A model generated the notes under the pieces. It was not told the DNA's origin, searched no databases, and saw nothing but the letters and a program-made list of their open reading frames with translations. Position numbers and translations under genes: made by a program. Shown here piece by piece: positions 53,247 through 63,220 of a DNA stretch of 64,000 nucleotides (position 1 is its first letter; each line of letters begins with the position of its first letter). Location of the stretch: the NCBI GenBank assembly GCA_030149205.1, contig JASBSB010000006.1, forward strand, positions 372,001 to 436,000, in the 5' to 3' direction. This stretch comes from Candidatus Heimdallarchaeota archaeon. Its GTDB lineage: Archaea > Asgardarchaeota > Heimdallarchaeia > Heimdallarchaeales > Kariarchaeaceae.

Positions 53247-55133
53247 TTACTTTCTAACTTTTCTTTTTAAAGTAATTGCAATAAATATCGACACAAATGT
53301 TACTATGAAAGGAACAAGTGATACCGGTGTTGGGGTTGAGGTAGTAGTGGTACCAGTCGGAGTACTTGAAGTTGTAGTTGTCGACTTAAAAGCCACATTA
53401 CCCCATTCTAAGGAAGAGGTTGATAACAATAATGCGTCTATTCCTGTTAAGGTATCAGACCAGGCCCACTGGGATTTAGGGTATACAATTGGGATCACTG
53501 GTAAGTCCTGATGAATCAATTGTTGAACTTTAACTGCCCATTCTGTTCTCTTTACTGGATCTAAAGTTGACGTGTAATTGCTGATTGCGTTCTCAAGTGT
53601 TCTGTTGTTATAGTTATAGAAGTTTCCACCAACAGGTCTCCAGTTAGATTTCTCATATAATCCAGTTGGATCCCAGTCCAGACCCCAACCATAACCTACG
53701 AAGAAAACATCAAATCCTCCCTTATCGTATGATTTTGGAGGTACATCTGAACCAAATGTTCTAGGTTGAATATCACCCCAACCAGTGCTTACATGTTTAG
53801 TAACACCAATTCCGATCTTTGGTAATTCTGCTGCAAAGTTATCACTCCATTGATTTCTGGCTGGGTTTGTGTTGGGTGATAAAACAGTCACATTGAAAAA
53901 GAATTTGGGATAGACGCCTGTTTTATTATTAGGTGTTCCAAGTTTTGAATAGTCATAACCTGCCTTTGTCATCATCTCTTTTGCCATTGTTATATTGAAT
54001 GGATCTGGTTTGATGTTTGCATCCCAGCCAAAAGCACTAGATGGCATGGTTGAAGCTGCTGGTTGTCCCAGACCCTGTAAGATCTGATTTGCAGCTAAGC
54101 TTCGATCAACTATTAATGACATAGCATGTCTAACGAGTCGTCCACGACTTGCATTCAGAGCAACAGAGTCACCAAATTTACTTGCTGGGCTGCCTGAGCC
54201 ATTTCCAAAGTATGGGTTGAAGTGATTAAGTGAGATTTCTTGGTGAGCCGGGTCTCCAACGATTGTTGCTGTTATTCCTCTAACTAATTTCAATTCTGAT
54301 GGGTAAGGAACATATTGAGAATCCATTAAATTGATGGTTCCAGATGCTAGAGCACCAAGAGCTGCTGCTTTGCTACTTACTTTTTGAAATACGATGGAGT
54401 CCAATTTAGTGTTTGCTGCATCCCAATAGTTTGTATCTTTTACAACAGTTACAACCATATTGGTAGTATCAATTTTTTGCACTTTGAATGGACCAGTGGA
54501 AGCTACATCTGAACCATCTGAAGCATCCCAGTTACAAACTGTAGCATTTTTTGTTGAAACACAGGAGTCATACCTACTTTGGAAATGACTTTTTTCAACA
54601 ATTGTTGAAGCTAATAATCCTAGTGCAAATGCATAAGGTCTGGTTAAATTGAAAAAGACAGTTGATGAATCTATTTTACTCACAGATGAGTTTGTCATAT
54701 ATTGTGAGGCAATTGGATAAACACCTACATCAATTAGAGGGGTTAAACGAGCCTTAAAGCTAAAAACAACATCATCTGCCGTAATGGGAGTACCATCAGC
54801 AAATTTGAGGTTCGGCTTTAACTTTACTGTGAACTGTGTGCTATTTGCAGATACAGTTGGCATCGAAGCTGCTAAATCAGGCACCCAGTCTCGACTATTT
54901 GCTGCGCTTCTTTTAAAGAGCCCAGAAGTAACTGCAGAAAGCCATTGGGCAGTTGCGTAACTTTGAACTGTGAACGATGAAAACTCAGTGAAATCATATG
55001 GCAGAGCATAGATTAAAGTTTTCGAATTTTGGTTTAAAGAAGGGTTTGCAAACCCGAGCTGGATGATTGAAACACTGCTAACTAGAAGAAGAGCAGTGGT
55101 GATCATGAAATACAATTTTGTTTTACTTTTCAT
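53247..55133 (-). CDS. Peptide ABC transporter solute-binding protein (SBP_bac_5 family)
   Basis: A 628-residue binding protein. The signal helix (LYFMITTALLLVSSVSIIQLGFA) precedes the family-5 fold, shown by NLKFADGTPITADDVVFSFKARL, SSTVFFNLTRPYAFALGLLAS, LVRHAMSLIVDRSLAANQIL and VQQLIHQDLPVIPIVYPKSQW. A threonine/serine/proline stalk (TTTTSSTPTGTTTTSTPTP) and a final membrane helix with a basic end anchor it to the archaeal membrane. It heads the operon and should define peptide specificity. Confidence 0.92.
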   Translation of the reverse strand: MKSKTKLYFMITTALLLVSSVSIIQLGFANPSLNQNSKTLIYALPYDFTEFSSFTVQSYATAQWLSAVTSGLFKRSAANSRDWVPDLAASMPTVSANSTQFTVKLKPNLKFADGTPITADDVVFSFKARLTPLIDVGVYPIASQYMTNSSVSKIDSSTVFFNLTRPYAFALGLLASTIVEKSHFQSRYDSCVSTKNATVCNWDASDGSDVASTGPFKVQKIDTTNMVVTVVKDTNYWDAANTKLDSIVFQKVSSKAAALGALASGTINLMDSQYVPYPSELKLVRGITATIVGDPAHQEISLNHFNPYFGNGSGSPASKFGDSVALNASRGRLVRHAMSLIVDRSLAANQILQGLGQPAASTMPSSAFGWDANIKPDPFNITMAKEMMTKAGYDYSKLGTPNNKTGVYPKFFFNVTVLSPNTNPARNQWSDNFAAELPKIGIGVTKHVSTGWGDIQPRTFGSDVPPKSYDKGGFDVFFVGYGWGLDWDPTGLYEKSNWRPVGGNFYNYNNRTLENAISNYTSTLDPVKRTEWAVKVQQLIHQDLPVIPIVYPKSQWAWSDTLTGIDALLLSTSSLEWGNVAFKSTTTTSSTPTGTTTTSTPTPVSLVPFIVTFVSIFIAITLKRKVRK

Positions 55134-55457
55134 TTATATCATCCTCACGAAGAATTTTCAATATTTTGGTTTGAAATCCATCGCTAGTTATTGTGAATTT
55201 ATTTGGAAGTTTATGAATTTATCCAGCAGAAATTTCTCAATTTTCAAATTCTGAGAATAAATCATGCATTTCTTCAAATCAATTTATTTGAGATTTTACC
55301 TTTTAATTAAAGATTTTAGCACTTTATTTTGATAATTAATGCCAATTTTTCCACAAATATCGTCGGTAAAATGCACAAATGAACTAAGAGTTAAAATGTA
55401 ACAATTTGTTTAGTCTAGTAACAATTCTCCCAAAGTATATTGGTAAGTGTTTCAATA
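55134..55457. other. Spacer upstream of the peptide ABC operon
   Basis: AT-rich, must hold the operon promoter on the minus strand. No gene or RNA was recognised. Confidence 0.45.
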
Positions 55458-57080
55458 TTATCTCATGTATGCGTACGAAAAGTCCTTAGGTGGGCTAAAG
55501 GTCTCCTTAATTGCTTGGACACTCACCCATCTGATAAGATTTAAATAGGAACCAGCTTTATCGTTAGTTCCTGATGCTCTTGCTCCACCAAATGGTTGTT
55601 GGCCGACTACAGCAGCAGTGGGTTTGTCATTGATATAAAAGTTTCCTGCGGCGTTTTTAAGGGTATGAGTCATGTATTTGATGACACTTCTCTCTTTTGC
55701 AAAAATCGAGCCTGTGAGAGCGTAAATTGAGGTAGTGTTACAAAGATTGAGTGCTTCATCAAATTTATTATCATCATATACATATACTGTAAGAACAGGG
55801 CCAAAAATCTCTTCTTGCATTGTTTTGAATTTAGGGTTTGTTGTCTCAACTATCGTTGGGGGGATGAAATATCCTCTGGAAGAATCAGCTTTTCCTTCAG
55901 TGATGACTTCTGCTTCTGTGGACTCCTCAACATAGGATATGTATGATGTGATTTTTTCATAGGCACTTGCATCAATGACTGCATTCATCATTGTAGTAAC
56001 ATCTTCAACATCCCCTTGTTTAAATTCTTTAAGCTCATCAAGCATAATTTTCTTGATTTCTGACCAGCGGGATTTTGGTACATACATTCTTGATGCTGCA
56101 GAACATTTCTGACCACAATATTCAAATGATGCTCGTAAAGCAGCTATTGCAACCTCTCTGGAATTAGCTGAGTTATGTACAAAAATAAAGTCTTTCCCGC
56201 CAGTTTCTCCAACTATTCTGGGGTAACTCTTATAGGTAGCTATATTTTCTCCAATAACCTTCCACATTTGATGAAATGTTGAAGTAGAACCTGTAAAATG
56301 AATACCAGCCAGATCTGGATGAGGCAATATAATCCTTCCAACCTCAGAACCCTTTCCTGGTAAGAAATTTATAACACCATTAGGTAACCCTGATTCTTCA
56401 AACAGTTCCATCAAGAAGTGGGCTGAATAGACAGCTGTAGATGCAGGTTTCCAAACAACTGTATTACCCATAATTGCTGGAGATGTCGGTAGATTACCAG
56501 CAATACTAGTGAAGTTAAAGGGTGTCACAGCAAAGACAAATCCTTCTAGTGGTCTATAGTTTACAGAATTCCACATCCCACGAGGGGAATATGGCTGATC
56601 TCTGTAAATTTCTTGCATATAATATGTGTTAAATCTGTAAAAATCTATCAACTCACAAGCGGAATCAATTTCAGCTTGGTAAATATTTTTTGACTGTCCC
56701 AACATTGTAGATGCATTCAACACTGGTCGATATTTCCCGGCTAGCAAATCAGCCATTTTTAAGAAAATAGCAGCCCGATCCTGCCAATCAAAAGATTCCC
56801 AGACTTCTTTTGCCTCCATAGCAGCCTCAATTGACATCAAGATATGCTCTTTACTAGCCTTTGAATAATACCCAAGCACATGCTGATGATCGTGAGGTAT
56901 GACTATTTTTTCTTTTTCGTCAGAATATATTTTTTTTCCACCAATAACCAATGGGACTTCTATTTTCTGATTTTTGAGGGATTGAATCTCTGCCATCAGG
57001 GTTTTTAACTCAGGAGAATCTGGAAGATACCCCAGCACTGGCTCATTGGATGGTTTCGGTACACTTGGAATTAGATTCAT
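55458..57080 (-). CDS. pruA: L-glutamate gamma-semialdehyde (1-pyrroline-5-carboxylate) dehydrogenase
   Basis: A 540-residue aldehyde dehydrogenase of the ALDH4/P5CDH type. Catalytic Cys in EYCGQKCSAASRMYVP (about residues 318-333), Glu in VGETGGKDF, and the NAD-site blocks VTPFNFTSIAGNLPTSPAIMGNTVVWKPAS and GIHFTGSTSTFHQMW typical of ALDH4A1. It oxidises glutamate semialdehyde to glutamate in proline or arginine breakdown. No proline dehydrogenase is adjacent. Confidence 0.9.
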   Translation of the reverse strand: MNLIPSVPKPSNEPVLGYLPDSPELKTLMAEIQSLKNQKIEVPLVIGGKKIYSDEKEKIVIPHDHQHVLGYYSKASKEHILMSIEAAMEAKEVWESFDWQDRAAIFLKMADLLAGKYRPVLNASTMLGQSKNIYQAEIDSACELIDFYRFNTYYMQEIYRDQPYSPRGMWNSVNYRPLEGFVFAVTPFNFTSIAGNLPTSPAIMGNTVVWKPASTAVYSAHFLMELFEESGLPNGVINFLPGKGSEVGRIILPHPDLAGIHFTGSTSTFHQMWKVIGENIATYKSYPRIVGETGGKDFIFVHNSANSREVAIAALRASFEYCGQKCSAASRMYVPKSRWSEIKKIMLDELKEFKQGDVEDVTTMMNAVIDASAYEKITSYISYVEESTEAEVITEGKADSSRGYFIPPTIVETTNPKFKTMQEEIFGPVLTVYVYDDNKFDEALNLCNTTSIYALTGSIFAKERSVIKYMTHTLKNAAGNFYINDKPTAAVVGQQPFGGARASGTNDKAGSYLNLIRWVSVQAIKETFSPPKDFSYAYMR

Positions 57081-57144
57081 TTGTTATCATTGGTTCTACA
57101 ATAGTCATTTTATGAAACCTTTTAAATTACCCCTGACAGTTTGC

Positions 57145-60100
57145 TTAATTTTCTTTATCCATTAGTTCCTCATTAAGTTTAATCTTTTTGAGTTCATTAT
57201 CAAAAATGATAACACCTTTTCCTATTTTTCCATCTATGTAGATAACAAGAGGATTCTCAGAATGAACCCACTTTATATATTCACCTTCCTTAATTGTTGC
57301 AAGTGTGTTTAACCTCTCCCAATCAATCTTTGACTCTTGATGATGAAAAGGAACAGAAAAGTAGCTCTTCTTACTCGATGTAATATTCAAAAAGAAATGT
57401 TGACCTGAGGATGCATCTACCTGAAAATTTTCCATACCATATTCAACTATGGATTGAGAATTGTCTATGTCATGCCATTGAACTGGGATGCCCAGGTAGG
57501 GATCCTGGGTTCCCCATCTCCCTGGTCCAAGCAAAATATATGGTTTTTCTGATCCCAAAAGCTTGTTAAATTTACTTACCTCATCTTTAATGTCAAAGGT
57601 GTGATTGGTACTAAAGGTCTCAGGTTTTACAAAAACCACATCAAAGATTTTTGAACGTTTCCCGTTTCCAAGTACTGTATCTGAGTATATTATTGAATTA
57701 TCCACAAGTTTGGAAATATTTATGTCTACCTCTTCAAAATCAGTTATTAAAGGACGCATTTGTAACAAGTAGAAATTTAAATGAGTTTCATCAGGCCTTT
57801 GATCTAGTGTCACTGCATATTCAAATTCCACTTCACAACCAAAGCTCATCCTTCCAACTTGAATAATTGAGTTGAGTAGTTCAAGGAAAGGGACTTTGTT
57901 ATATTTCAACAGGTATGCAAATGTTACAACTAATGGACCTTTCTCTTCTACTCGATCTATGATACGGTCGTTATGACCATCGTATGTAGAGGCTAACCAA
58001 CTCAATCTCTTAGATGCTCTCAGCTTATCGATTGGGAGTTCTAGTAAATTTGAAAGTTGACCACGTTTAAAGTTTGAATCGGTCGAAGAGGTGTCTAAAG
58101 CAAAGAAATGTGTTTGAGAATTATCAAACATATCTTTCGTGTTCGAATACTGTGGTAGAATTCTTGGATATTTAGGACTAAATCTCAATGATTTATGTCC
58201 ACTGGTAATCTGCTCTCCTAGACCCACTGCTATCTGACTTGTACCCTCTTCAGGCCTCATATATGAGACTGGATAGAAATTGTAGCTTTGACCAACACCT
58301 GCAAAATCTGGAAAAAATATATGATCTGTAAATTTTCCGACAATTTTTTGAATAATCACTGCCATTTTTTCAAGTTCTGGTTGTTGACCTGAGGATAGAA
58401 GATAACTTCGGGCAGTTTGGGTAAAAGTTGACATGTAGACCAATTTTACTGCTTTCTGTAAAGTTTCTGCTCTTGTCTTTGCTTTAGGATGGTTATTTGG
58501 TAACATAAATGTTGCATAAATCCCTGCGAATGGTTGAAATTGTGAATCCTCAAGTAAGCTAGAAGACCTTACTGCAAGAGGTGATTTGACTTTCCGGGAA
58601 AACACATTCAAAACTCGTAGTAAAGATTTAGGGAGTTTGGCATCTAAAAATTTGTTACGAAGCTCATCATCAGATAAATCCTTTAGAATAAGGTCCTCAA
58701 AGTGATTAATTTCAATGAACTCATCAAAGAACGAGGTGGTTAGTACTAAGGTTTTAGGCAGTTTCACAGAAATGTTTGAGAACCTGCTTGCCAGTTTGGT
58801 TTTGAAAATTAAATTGTTTAGGAATGCTAATCCTCTGCCCTTCCCACCAAGTGAACCACTTCCAGCTTTCATAAACGGCTTTAGTTCATAAAATGAATCA
58901 GGGTTAAATTCAGTGATGACTCCTTCTGTTTGTACCTCTTGTGTCATTTTAAAGAAATGGATCAAAAATTCTCTGATTTGTTCACCGTCATCAAACTGTT
59001 TAACTGAGATGTCACGTAGTTGATAGGCAAGATGAAATTCTCCACGTGTGAACAGCCAATTTGAAAAATCATTCCTCGATGCATGAAAAACTATTGACTC
59101 AACTGGTATCTTCTTTATTACACGAATAAACTCTCTTAGATCATGTGCTCTGGCGATTTCACGACCACTGGCTTCTGCACGAAACACAAAATCACCGAAT
59201 CCGATGTAAAAGAGAAATCTTACAAGTGAGTGGAAAAACTTTTGTGACCTCTTATGAACAAACGAAATACCTAACTGTCTTGAACGATCCTGATTCTTTA
59301 ATTCAGAAGATTGGAGTAATATTGGCATGTTTGGCAGTTGATCTCGTATAAATTCGGTTAAGTCGAAACCCGCTTCTAAATCTTTCTTACCATCTTTTGG
59401 AAAACCAACATCAGAAATCAGAGCAAGGAGGTTGTTTTTATAAATCGAAATTAGCTCTGTTGCTTCTTCATAAGTTCTTGCTAAAAGAATCTTAGGCCTC
59501 CCCCTATAAAGCAGCAGTTTGTGGACGTGATTGACTCCTTCAGCCATGATTTTACGAGTTTGCCTTAGGATTTCTCTATATAAAAGTGGGAGAAATCTTG
59601 AATAATAGCTGATAGAGTCTTCAATGACAAGAATTATTCTTACCAACCCATAATCTGCATCAAATGGGGCATTTATCCGATCTTCAATTAGTTTGATCAT
59701 GGTAAAGAAGATCCCTGAATCACCAGTATATGTGAAAACTGCATCTACAGAACCTTGCTCTTCAATCGCAGGTAAATTTACCAATTCAGATGGGTTAGTA
59801 ACTAACATAACAATTGAAATGACTGGAAATTCCTCTTTAATCATGTTTGCTATTTCAAATCCGTCGAGTCCTGAAATTCTCCTGGTAGTTATAACAAGAT
59901 CAAACTTGTGCCTTCTCAATAGGTCTAAGGCCTCATCTAAATTCGAGACACGTGTGACTCGAGGGGGAGGTGAAGTTAATTTTAATTCACTGTACTCTGT
60001 GAAAAATTCTGTACCTTTTCCATCTTCTTCAATAATAAAATCATCATAAAGTGTTGAGATGAGAAGAACTTCCTTAACCTTAAATTTCATGAGATCATAA

Positions 60101-60180
60101 AACATGTCATACTTAGTCTCGTAATCATGTTGGACATCCTTAAAATTGAAGACCTCATCTCTGTAGGTTTGTTCTTTCAT
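57145..60180 (-). CDS. Double response-regulator-like protein with PEP-synthase ATP-grasp domain
   Basis: A 1011-residue protein. Residues about 35-165 look like a receiver domain (KEVLLIS..., FDLVITTRRISGLDGFEIANMI), and about 180-325 like a second one (RIILVIEDSISYYSRFLP, LALISDVGFPKDG, MPILLQSSE). A PPDK_N-type ATP-grasp domain starts at about 435 (GGKGRGLAFLNNL; LAVRSSSLLEDSQFQPFAGIYATF). The swivelling phosphohistidine and PEP-barrel domains of true PEP synthase are absent, so it does not make PEP by itself. A signalling or nucleotide-transfer role is plausible. The mix is unusual. Confidence 0.75.
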   Translation of the reverse strand: MKEQTYRDEVFNFKDVQHDYETKYDMFYDLMKFKVKEVLLISTLYDDFIIEEDGKGTEFFTEYSELKLTSPPPRVTRVSNLDEALDLLRRHKFDLVITTRRISGLDGFEIANMIKEEFPVISIVMLVTNPSELVNLPAIEEQGSVDAVFTYTGDSGIFFTMIKLIEDRINAPFDADYGLVRIILVIEDSISYYSRFLPLLYREILRQTRKIMAEGVNHVHKLLLYRGRPKILLARTYEEATELISIYKNNLLALISDVGFPKDGKKDLEAGFDLTEFIRDQLPNMPILLQSSELKNQDRSRQLGISFVHKRSQKFFHSLVRFLFYIGFGDFVFRAEASGREIARAHDLREFIRVIKKIPVESIVFHASRNDFSNWLFTRGEFHLAYQLRDISVKQFDDGEQIREFLIHFFKMTQEVQTEGVITEFNPDSFYELKPFMKAGSGSLGGKGRGLAFLNNLIFKTKLASRFSNISVKLPKTLVLTTSFFDEFIEINHFEDLILKDLSDDELRNKFLDAKLPKSLLRVLNVFSRKVKSPLAVRSSSLLEDSQFQPFAGIYATFMLPNNHPKAKTRAETLQKAVKLVYMSTFTQTARSYLLSSGQQPELEKMAVIIQKIVGKFTDHIFFPDFAGVGQSYNFYPVSYMRPEEGTSQIAVGLGEQITSGHKSLRFSPKYPRILPQYSNTKDMFDNSQTHFFALDTSSTDSNFKRGQLSNLLELPIDKLRASKRLSWLASTYDGHNDRIIDRVEEKGPLVVTFAYLLKYNKVPFLELLNSIIQVGRMSFGCEVEFEYAVTLDQRPDETHLNFYLLQMRPLITDFEEVDINISKLVDNSIIYSDTVLGNGKRSKIFDVVFVKPETFSTNHTFDIKDEVSKFNKLLGSEKPYILLGPGRWGTQDPYLGIPVQWHDIDNSQSIVEYGMENFQVDASSGQHFFLNITSSKKSYFSVPFHHQESKIDWERLNTLATIKEGEYIKWVHSENPLVIYIDGKIGKGVIIFDNELKKIKLNEELMDKEN

Positions 60181-60286
60181 CAGTCAATTCTCAAAATCAG
60201 GCTTCTTATCTTTTTAGAATCTGTGTGGGAATAATGTGTTTAATTATTTTTCCAATATTAAGATGAATAACCATTATATTTAGACC

Positions 60287-60787
60287 TCACATGAATCTAG
60301 AGAGTAGCTTTACTTCTTGGTTATCATCATTATATTCTACTAACCCAGCATTTCTTAGGTCAAAAACCGCTTGCCTAACCTCCAATCCTCGTAGTCCAGA
60401 AGCTTTTGTTAGTTCATCTAATGTATAGATTTCTTTCTCCCCGTGAAGTATAAACAAGATACGTACATGAGACCCAGAATTGAATACTTCTCCTACTAGA
60501 ACTAAATAAATGTCCAGAAGTTTTAATGCATCTAAATCTCTTTTGTCTTCAGTTTCGAGGTCTTTCAATTTTGTCAATGTCTCTTCCATCTGTTGATTAA
60601 TCTTTTGAAATTTGGAGTTAAGGGTATCATTTTCAAATTGAAGTTCATCTATTTTTTTTTCGAGGGTCTGTACTTCAACCTTATGTGACTTTTTAAGTTC
60701 TGTCATCTCGTTATCAATCTCCACCCAGACTTGATTTAACTGGTTTATTAATCCAGAAATTTGACTTTGTCGTGTTTCACTCATCAA
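60287..60787 (-). CDS. Coiled-coil protein with C-terminal winged-helix domain
   Basis: A 166-residue protein. Residues about 12-85 are a long coiled coil (heptads in VEIDNEMTELKKSHKVEVQTLEKKIDELQFENDTLNSKFQKI). The last 70 residues form a winged helix (HVRILFILHGEKEIYTLDELTKASGLRGLEVRQAVFDLRNAGLVEYNDDNQEVKLLSRFM). Probably a DNA-binding regulator that dimerises through the coil. Starts with MM, so 60787 or 60784. Confidence 0.65.
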   Translation of the reverse strand: MMSETRQSQISGLINQLNQVWVEIDNEMTELKKSHKVEVQTLEKKIDELQFENDTLNSKFQKINQQMEETLTKLKDLETEDKRDLDALKLLDIYLVLVGEVFNSGSHVRILFILHGEKEIYTLDELTKASGLRGLEVRQAVFDLRNAGLVEYNDDNQEVKLLSRFM

Positions 60788-60858
60788 ACAGTCTTAATTA
60801 CACCCTATATTATTTTTGTTTATAATTGATAAATTATTTTATTAAATTTATGAAAATA

Positions 60859-60960
60859 TGCACGAGCCGGGAATTTCGTAGTTTACACTATTTCGAACCC
60901 GGGCCCCCTGCGTTCTGCAAAAATTGGCAGGCAGGCATACTACCACTATACTACTCGTGC
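60859..60960 (-). tRNA. tRNA-Gly(GCC) with two introns (37/38 and 59/60)
   Basis: Read on the minus strand: acceptor GCACGAG/CTCGTGC, D-stem GTAT/GTAT with wobble pairs, anticodon stem CCTGC/GCAGG, loop CTGCCA|C with anticodon GCC, variable GGGC, T-stem CCGGG/CCCGG, discriminator A. Intron 1 (60924-60913, 12 nt) sits at 37/38: CTGC/GCAG pairing leaves bulges CAA and AAC. Intron 2 (60891-60873, 19 nt) interrupts the T-loop. Central helix TTCG/CGAA, bulges AAA and ATT, inner stem TAGT-GTAA-ACTA form a textbook BHB. Removing it restores the canonical TTCGAAT loop. Mature length is 71 nt. Confidence 0.92.
60873..60891 (-). other. 19-nt T-loop intron of tRNA-Gly
   Basis: ATAGTGTAAACTACGAAAT, between T-loop positions 59 and 60. 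Splice sites lie after the second base of each 3-nt bulge (AA^A and AT^T), as splicing endonuclease requires. Confidence 0.88.
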
Positions 60961-61063
60961 CCTGCTTCCGTAGAAGCAATTTTAATCTAAATGGAATTAA
61001 CTTAAATTTTGTTATGTTGTACATTGATATTATCTAGTAATTCATTGTATGAAAAAAGGATAA

Positions 61064-61741
61064 CTAACCCAATCTACCGTTTGAAATTCTTACAACTCTA
61101 TCTGCATACCGTCTCAGTTCTTCATTATGTGTTGCAATAATGACAGCAGTTCCCAATCTGCATACCTTTTTCAATAGTCGCATAATTGTCTCTCCAGTTT
61201 CTTGATCCAAATTTCCTGTTGGTTCATCTGCGAATATTATCTTTGGTTCCTTCACTAGGGCTCTGGCAATTGCCACCCTTTGCTGTTCACCACCAGAAAG
61301 TTCCTTTGGAAAATGATTTTCCCTGTCATATAAATCCAATTGTCGTAAGGTTTTGAGAGATTTTGTTCGGAGCTCTCCACTATCCAATTTTGATGGGTAC
61401 ATGGGACTCTCAACATTCTCTACTGCAGTCATATGATCAATTAATTCCCAGCTTTGAAACACATAGCCAACTTCGTCCCTTCTGAAGGTAGTTAGCTCTT
61501 TATCAGTCAAAGTCGTAATTTCTTTGTCTTCATATTTAATTGACCCAGATGTGGGCTTTTCAAGTCCAGATAGAAGATGAAGCAATGTGGATTTCCCAGA
61601 TCCAGAGGGTCCAAAAATTAGAACCATCTCAGCAGGGTCAATCTTAAAGTTAACTTCAGTCAGGGCATGCACCACTTCGGCTCGTCCTCTTTTGTAGGTC
61701 ATTGAAAGGTTTTCCGCCTTTAATATATTTGTTAAACTCAT
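61064..61741 (-). CDS. ABC transporter ATPase of the MacB/LolD type
   Basis: A 225-residue ATPase: Walker [15 protein letters not shown], signature [16 protein letters not shown], Walker [13 protein letters not shown], the EPTGNLD form typical of MacB/LolD/FtsE-type partners. It is 6 bases downstream of the FtsX-like permease gene and forms its motor. Confidence 0.92.
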   Translation of the reverse strand: MSLTNILKAENLSMTYKRGRAEVVHALTEVNFKIDPAEMVLIFGPSGSGKSTLLHLLSGLEKPTSGSIKYEDKEITTLTDKELTTFRRDEVGYVFQSWELIDHMTAVENVESPMYPSKLDSGELRTKSLKTLRQLDLYDRENHFPKELSGGEQQRVAIARALVKEPKIIFADEPTGNLDQETGETIMRLLKKVCRLGTAVIIATHNEELRRYADRVVRISNGRLG

Positions 61742-61747
61742 TTTTTA

Positions 61748-62986
61748 TCACCTATCCCTAAAGAGGTTCATTGGAGAAACTCTCAATGCCTTCCATGTAA
61801 CGATCAGTATTCCAATGAGTGTAAATAAGACCACTATCAAGAATGATGCTAGTATCGATTCCCATCTTAATAAAGCTGATGTTCTGAAATTCCCAAGATC
61901 CTGAAGGCTTAAATAAATTAAGATCCCATTAACACTTAATATACCGACTATAAAACCAGAAAGAGATGTTGTGAGTATCTCACCAATAAGTGCTAATCGA
62001 ATTGCATTATTTGAATAACCCATAGCTTTGAGAATCGCAACCTCTCTGCTTCTAAGTCTGGAAAGCAGATATGAATACATTGCAACGAGCACAGCACCTC
62101 CAATTAAACCGTAGAAGAAGGAAGAAAGATCTAGATTACTCTTTTCCTTCTTTTCTCTAATGGTGGACTGGGCTACTTGAACCCACTTCCCGAATTGGCT
62201 TGGTTGATTTAGAATAGTATCTGTTATCTTCTGTTTCAAATCAGCAACATGATCATAATCAGATGAGCTTGGAATTATTGGATTTTGGGTTTTCACAGTA
62301 ATTGATGCAGAATACACATACACATTTGATGCACTTATACCGAAGGCTGCTATTAGCTTATCAAACCCAAAATCAGGTACAAACACCCATAAACTGTTCC
62401 TTTTACCACTTCCAAACTTAGCCCCATCAAATAGGCCAGAAACTGTAAAGGACACTTTAGGAACTGCATTTGTTGCATTGGGGGGGGTGTCCCAAACGCT
62501 AAATTTACTTCCTACTGCCACAGTGGAAGAGATAAAGACACCATTAGACTGTTGAACCTGAACATCCCCATATGGGATCAACGCTTGGTTGGTTGATGAT
62601 GGAAAACTACCATCAATCACCAGAGAAGGATTAATCCAGGGATTTAACCAAGGGTTACTTAAATTCAGACTGAAAATTCTAAGATTGTTCCCAACATCGA
62701 AATATCTATACAAGACTGCATCCTGAATTGAGTAATTTACTTTCAGTACCCTAACTGCATCGATTAATTTGTTCCCTTCTGCTTGAGTCACTCCATAGGT
62801 TGTTGATTGTGTTAGGAACATACCTCTCTGATCCAAATAATTTGTGGTAACGTAAGAATCTAAGGTATTCACAAAAAAGGCCACAAACGTAGCAGTGAGA
62901 CCAAACATAAGTAGAAAAACAATAAATCTTCTTTTATTTCGTGTGGTGAACCTGATAGATCGACGAAATACTCTGAGATTTCCCAT
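61748..62986 (-). CDS. FtsX/MacB-like ABC permease
   Basis: A 412-residue permease: first helix (RRFIVFLLMFGLTATFVAFFVNTL), a large outer MacB-like domain (about 50-260), then three C-terminal helices (FYGLIGGAVLVAMYSYLL, GEILTTSLSGFIVGILSVNGILIYL, SILASFLIVVLFTLIGILIVTW) with the FtsX signature REVAILKAMGYSNNAIRLALIGE. Probably a mechanotransmission or lipid/peptide export pump with the ATPase after it. Confidence 0.88.
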   Translation of the reverse strand: MGNLRVFRRSIRFTTRNKRRFIVFLLMFGLTATFVAFFVNTLDSYVTTNYLDQRGMFLTQSTTYGVTQAEGNKLIDAVRVLKVNYSIQDAVLYRYFDVGNNLRIFSLNLSNPWLNPWINPSLVIDGSFPSSTNQALIPYGDVQVQQSNGVFISSTVAVGSKFSVWDTPPNATNAVPKVSFTVSGLFDGAKFGSGKRNSLWVFVPDFGFDKLIAAFGISASNVYVYSASITVKTQNPIIPSSSDYDHVADLKQKITDTILNQPSQFGKWVQVAQSTIREKKEKSNLDLSSFFYGLIGGAVLVAMYSYLLSRLRSREVAILKAMGYSNNAIRLALIGEILTTSLSGFIVGILSVNGILIYLSLQDLGNFRTSALLRWESILASFLIVVLFTLIGILIVTWKALRVSPMNLFRDR

Positions 62987-63220
62987 CTTATACTCAAAAT
63001 TGATAAGAAGTTAAAAAGTTTTAACTTTCCATTTAAAAAAAAACATAGTTTATACGCATTGCTTACCCTTTTATTACATTATCTTCCATAAGGTTAAACG
63101 AAATAATTCAAATATAATGTAACAAATTTTTACGAAATCTGATAATTTCTTAGCATAATTTATATAGTTAAAATAAAACTTCAAATTAGCTTTAAAAAAA
63201 ATAGCAAAGGTGTCAGAATT

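Noticed and set aside
53242-53511. Plus-strand open frame of 89 codons with a valine-rich repeat
   Set aside because: It mirrors the threonine/serine stalk of the binding protein on the other strand.
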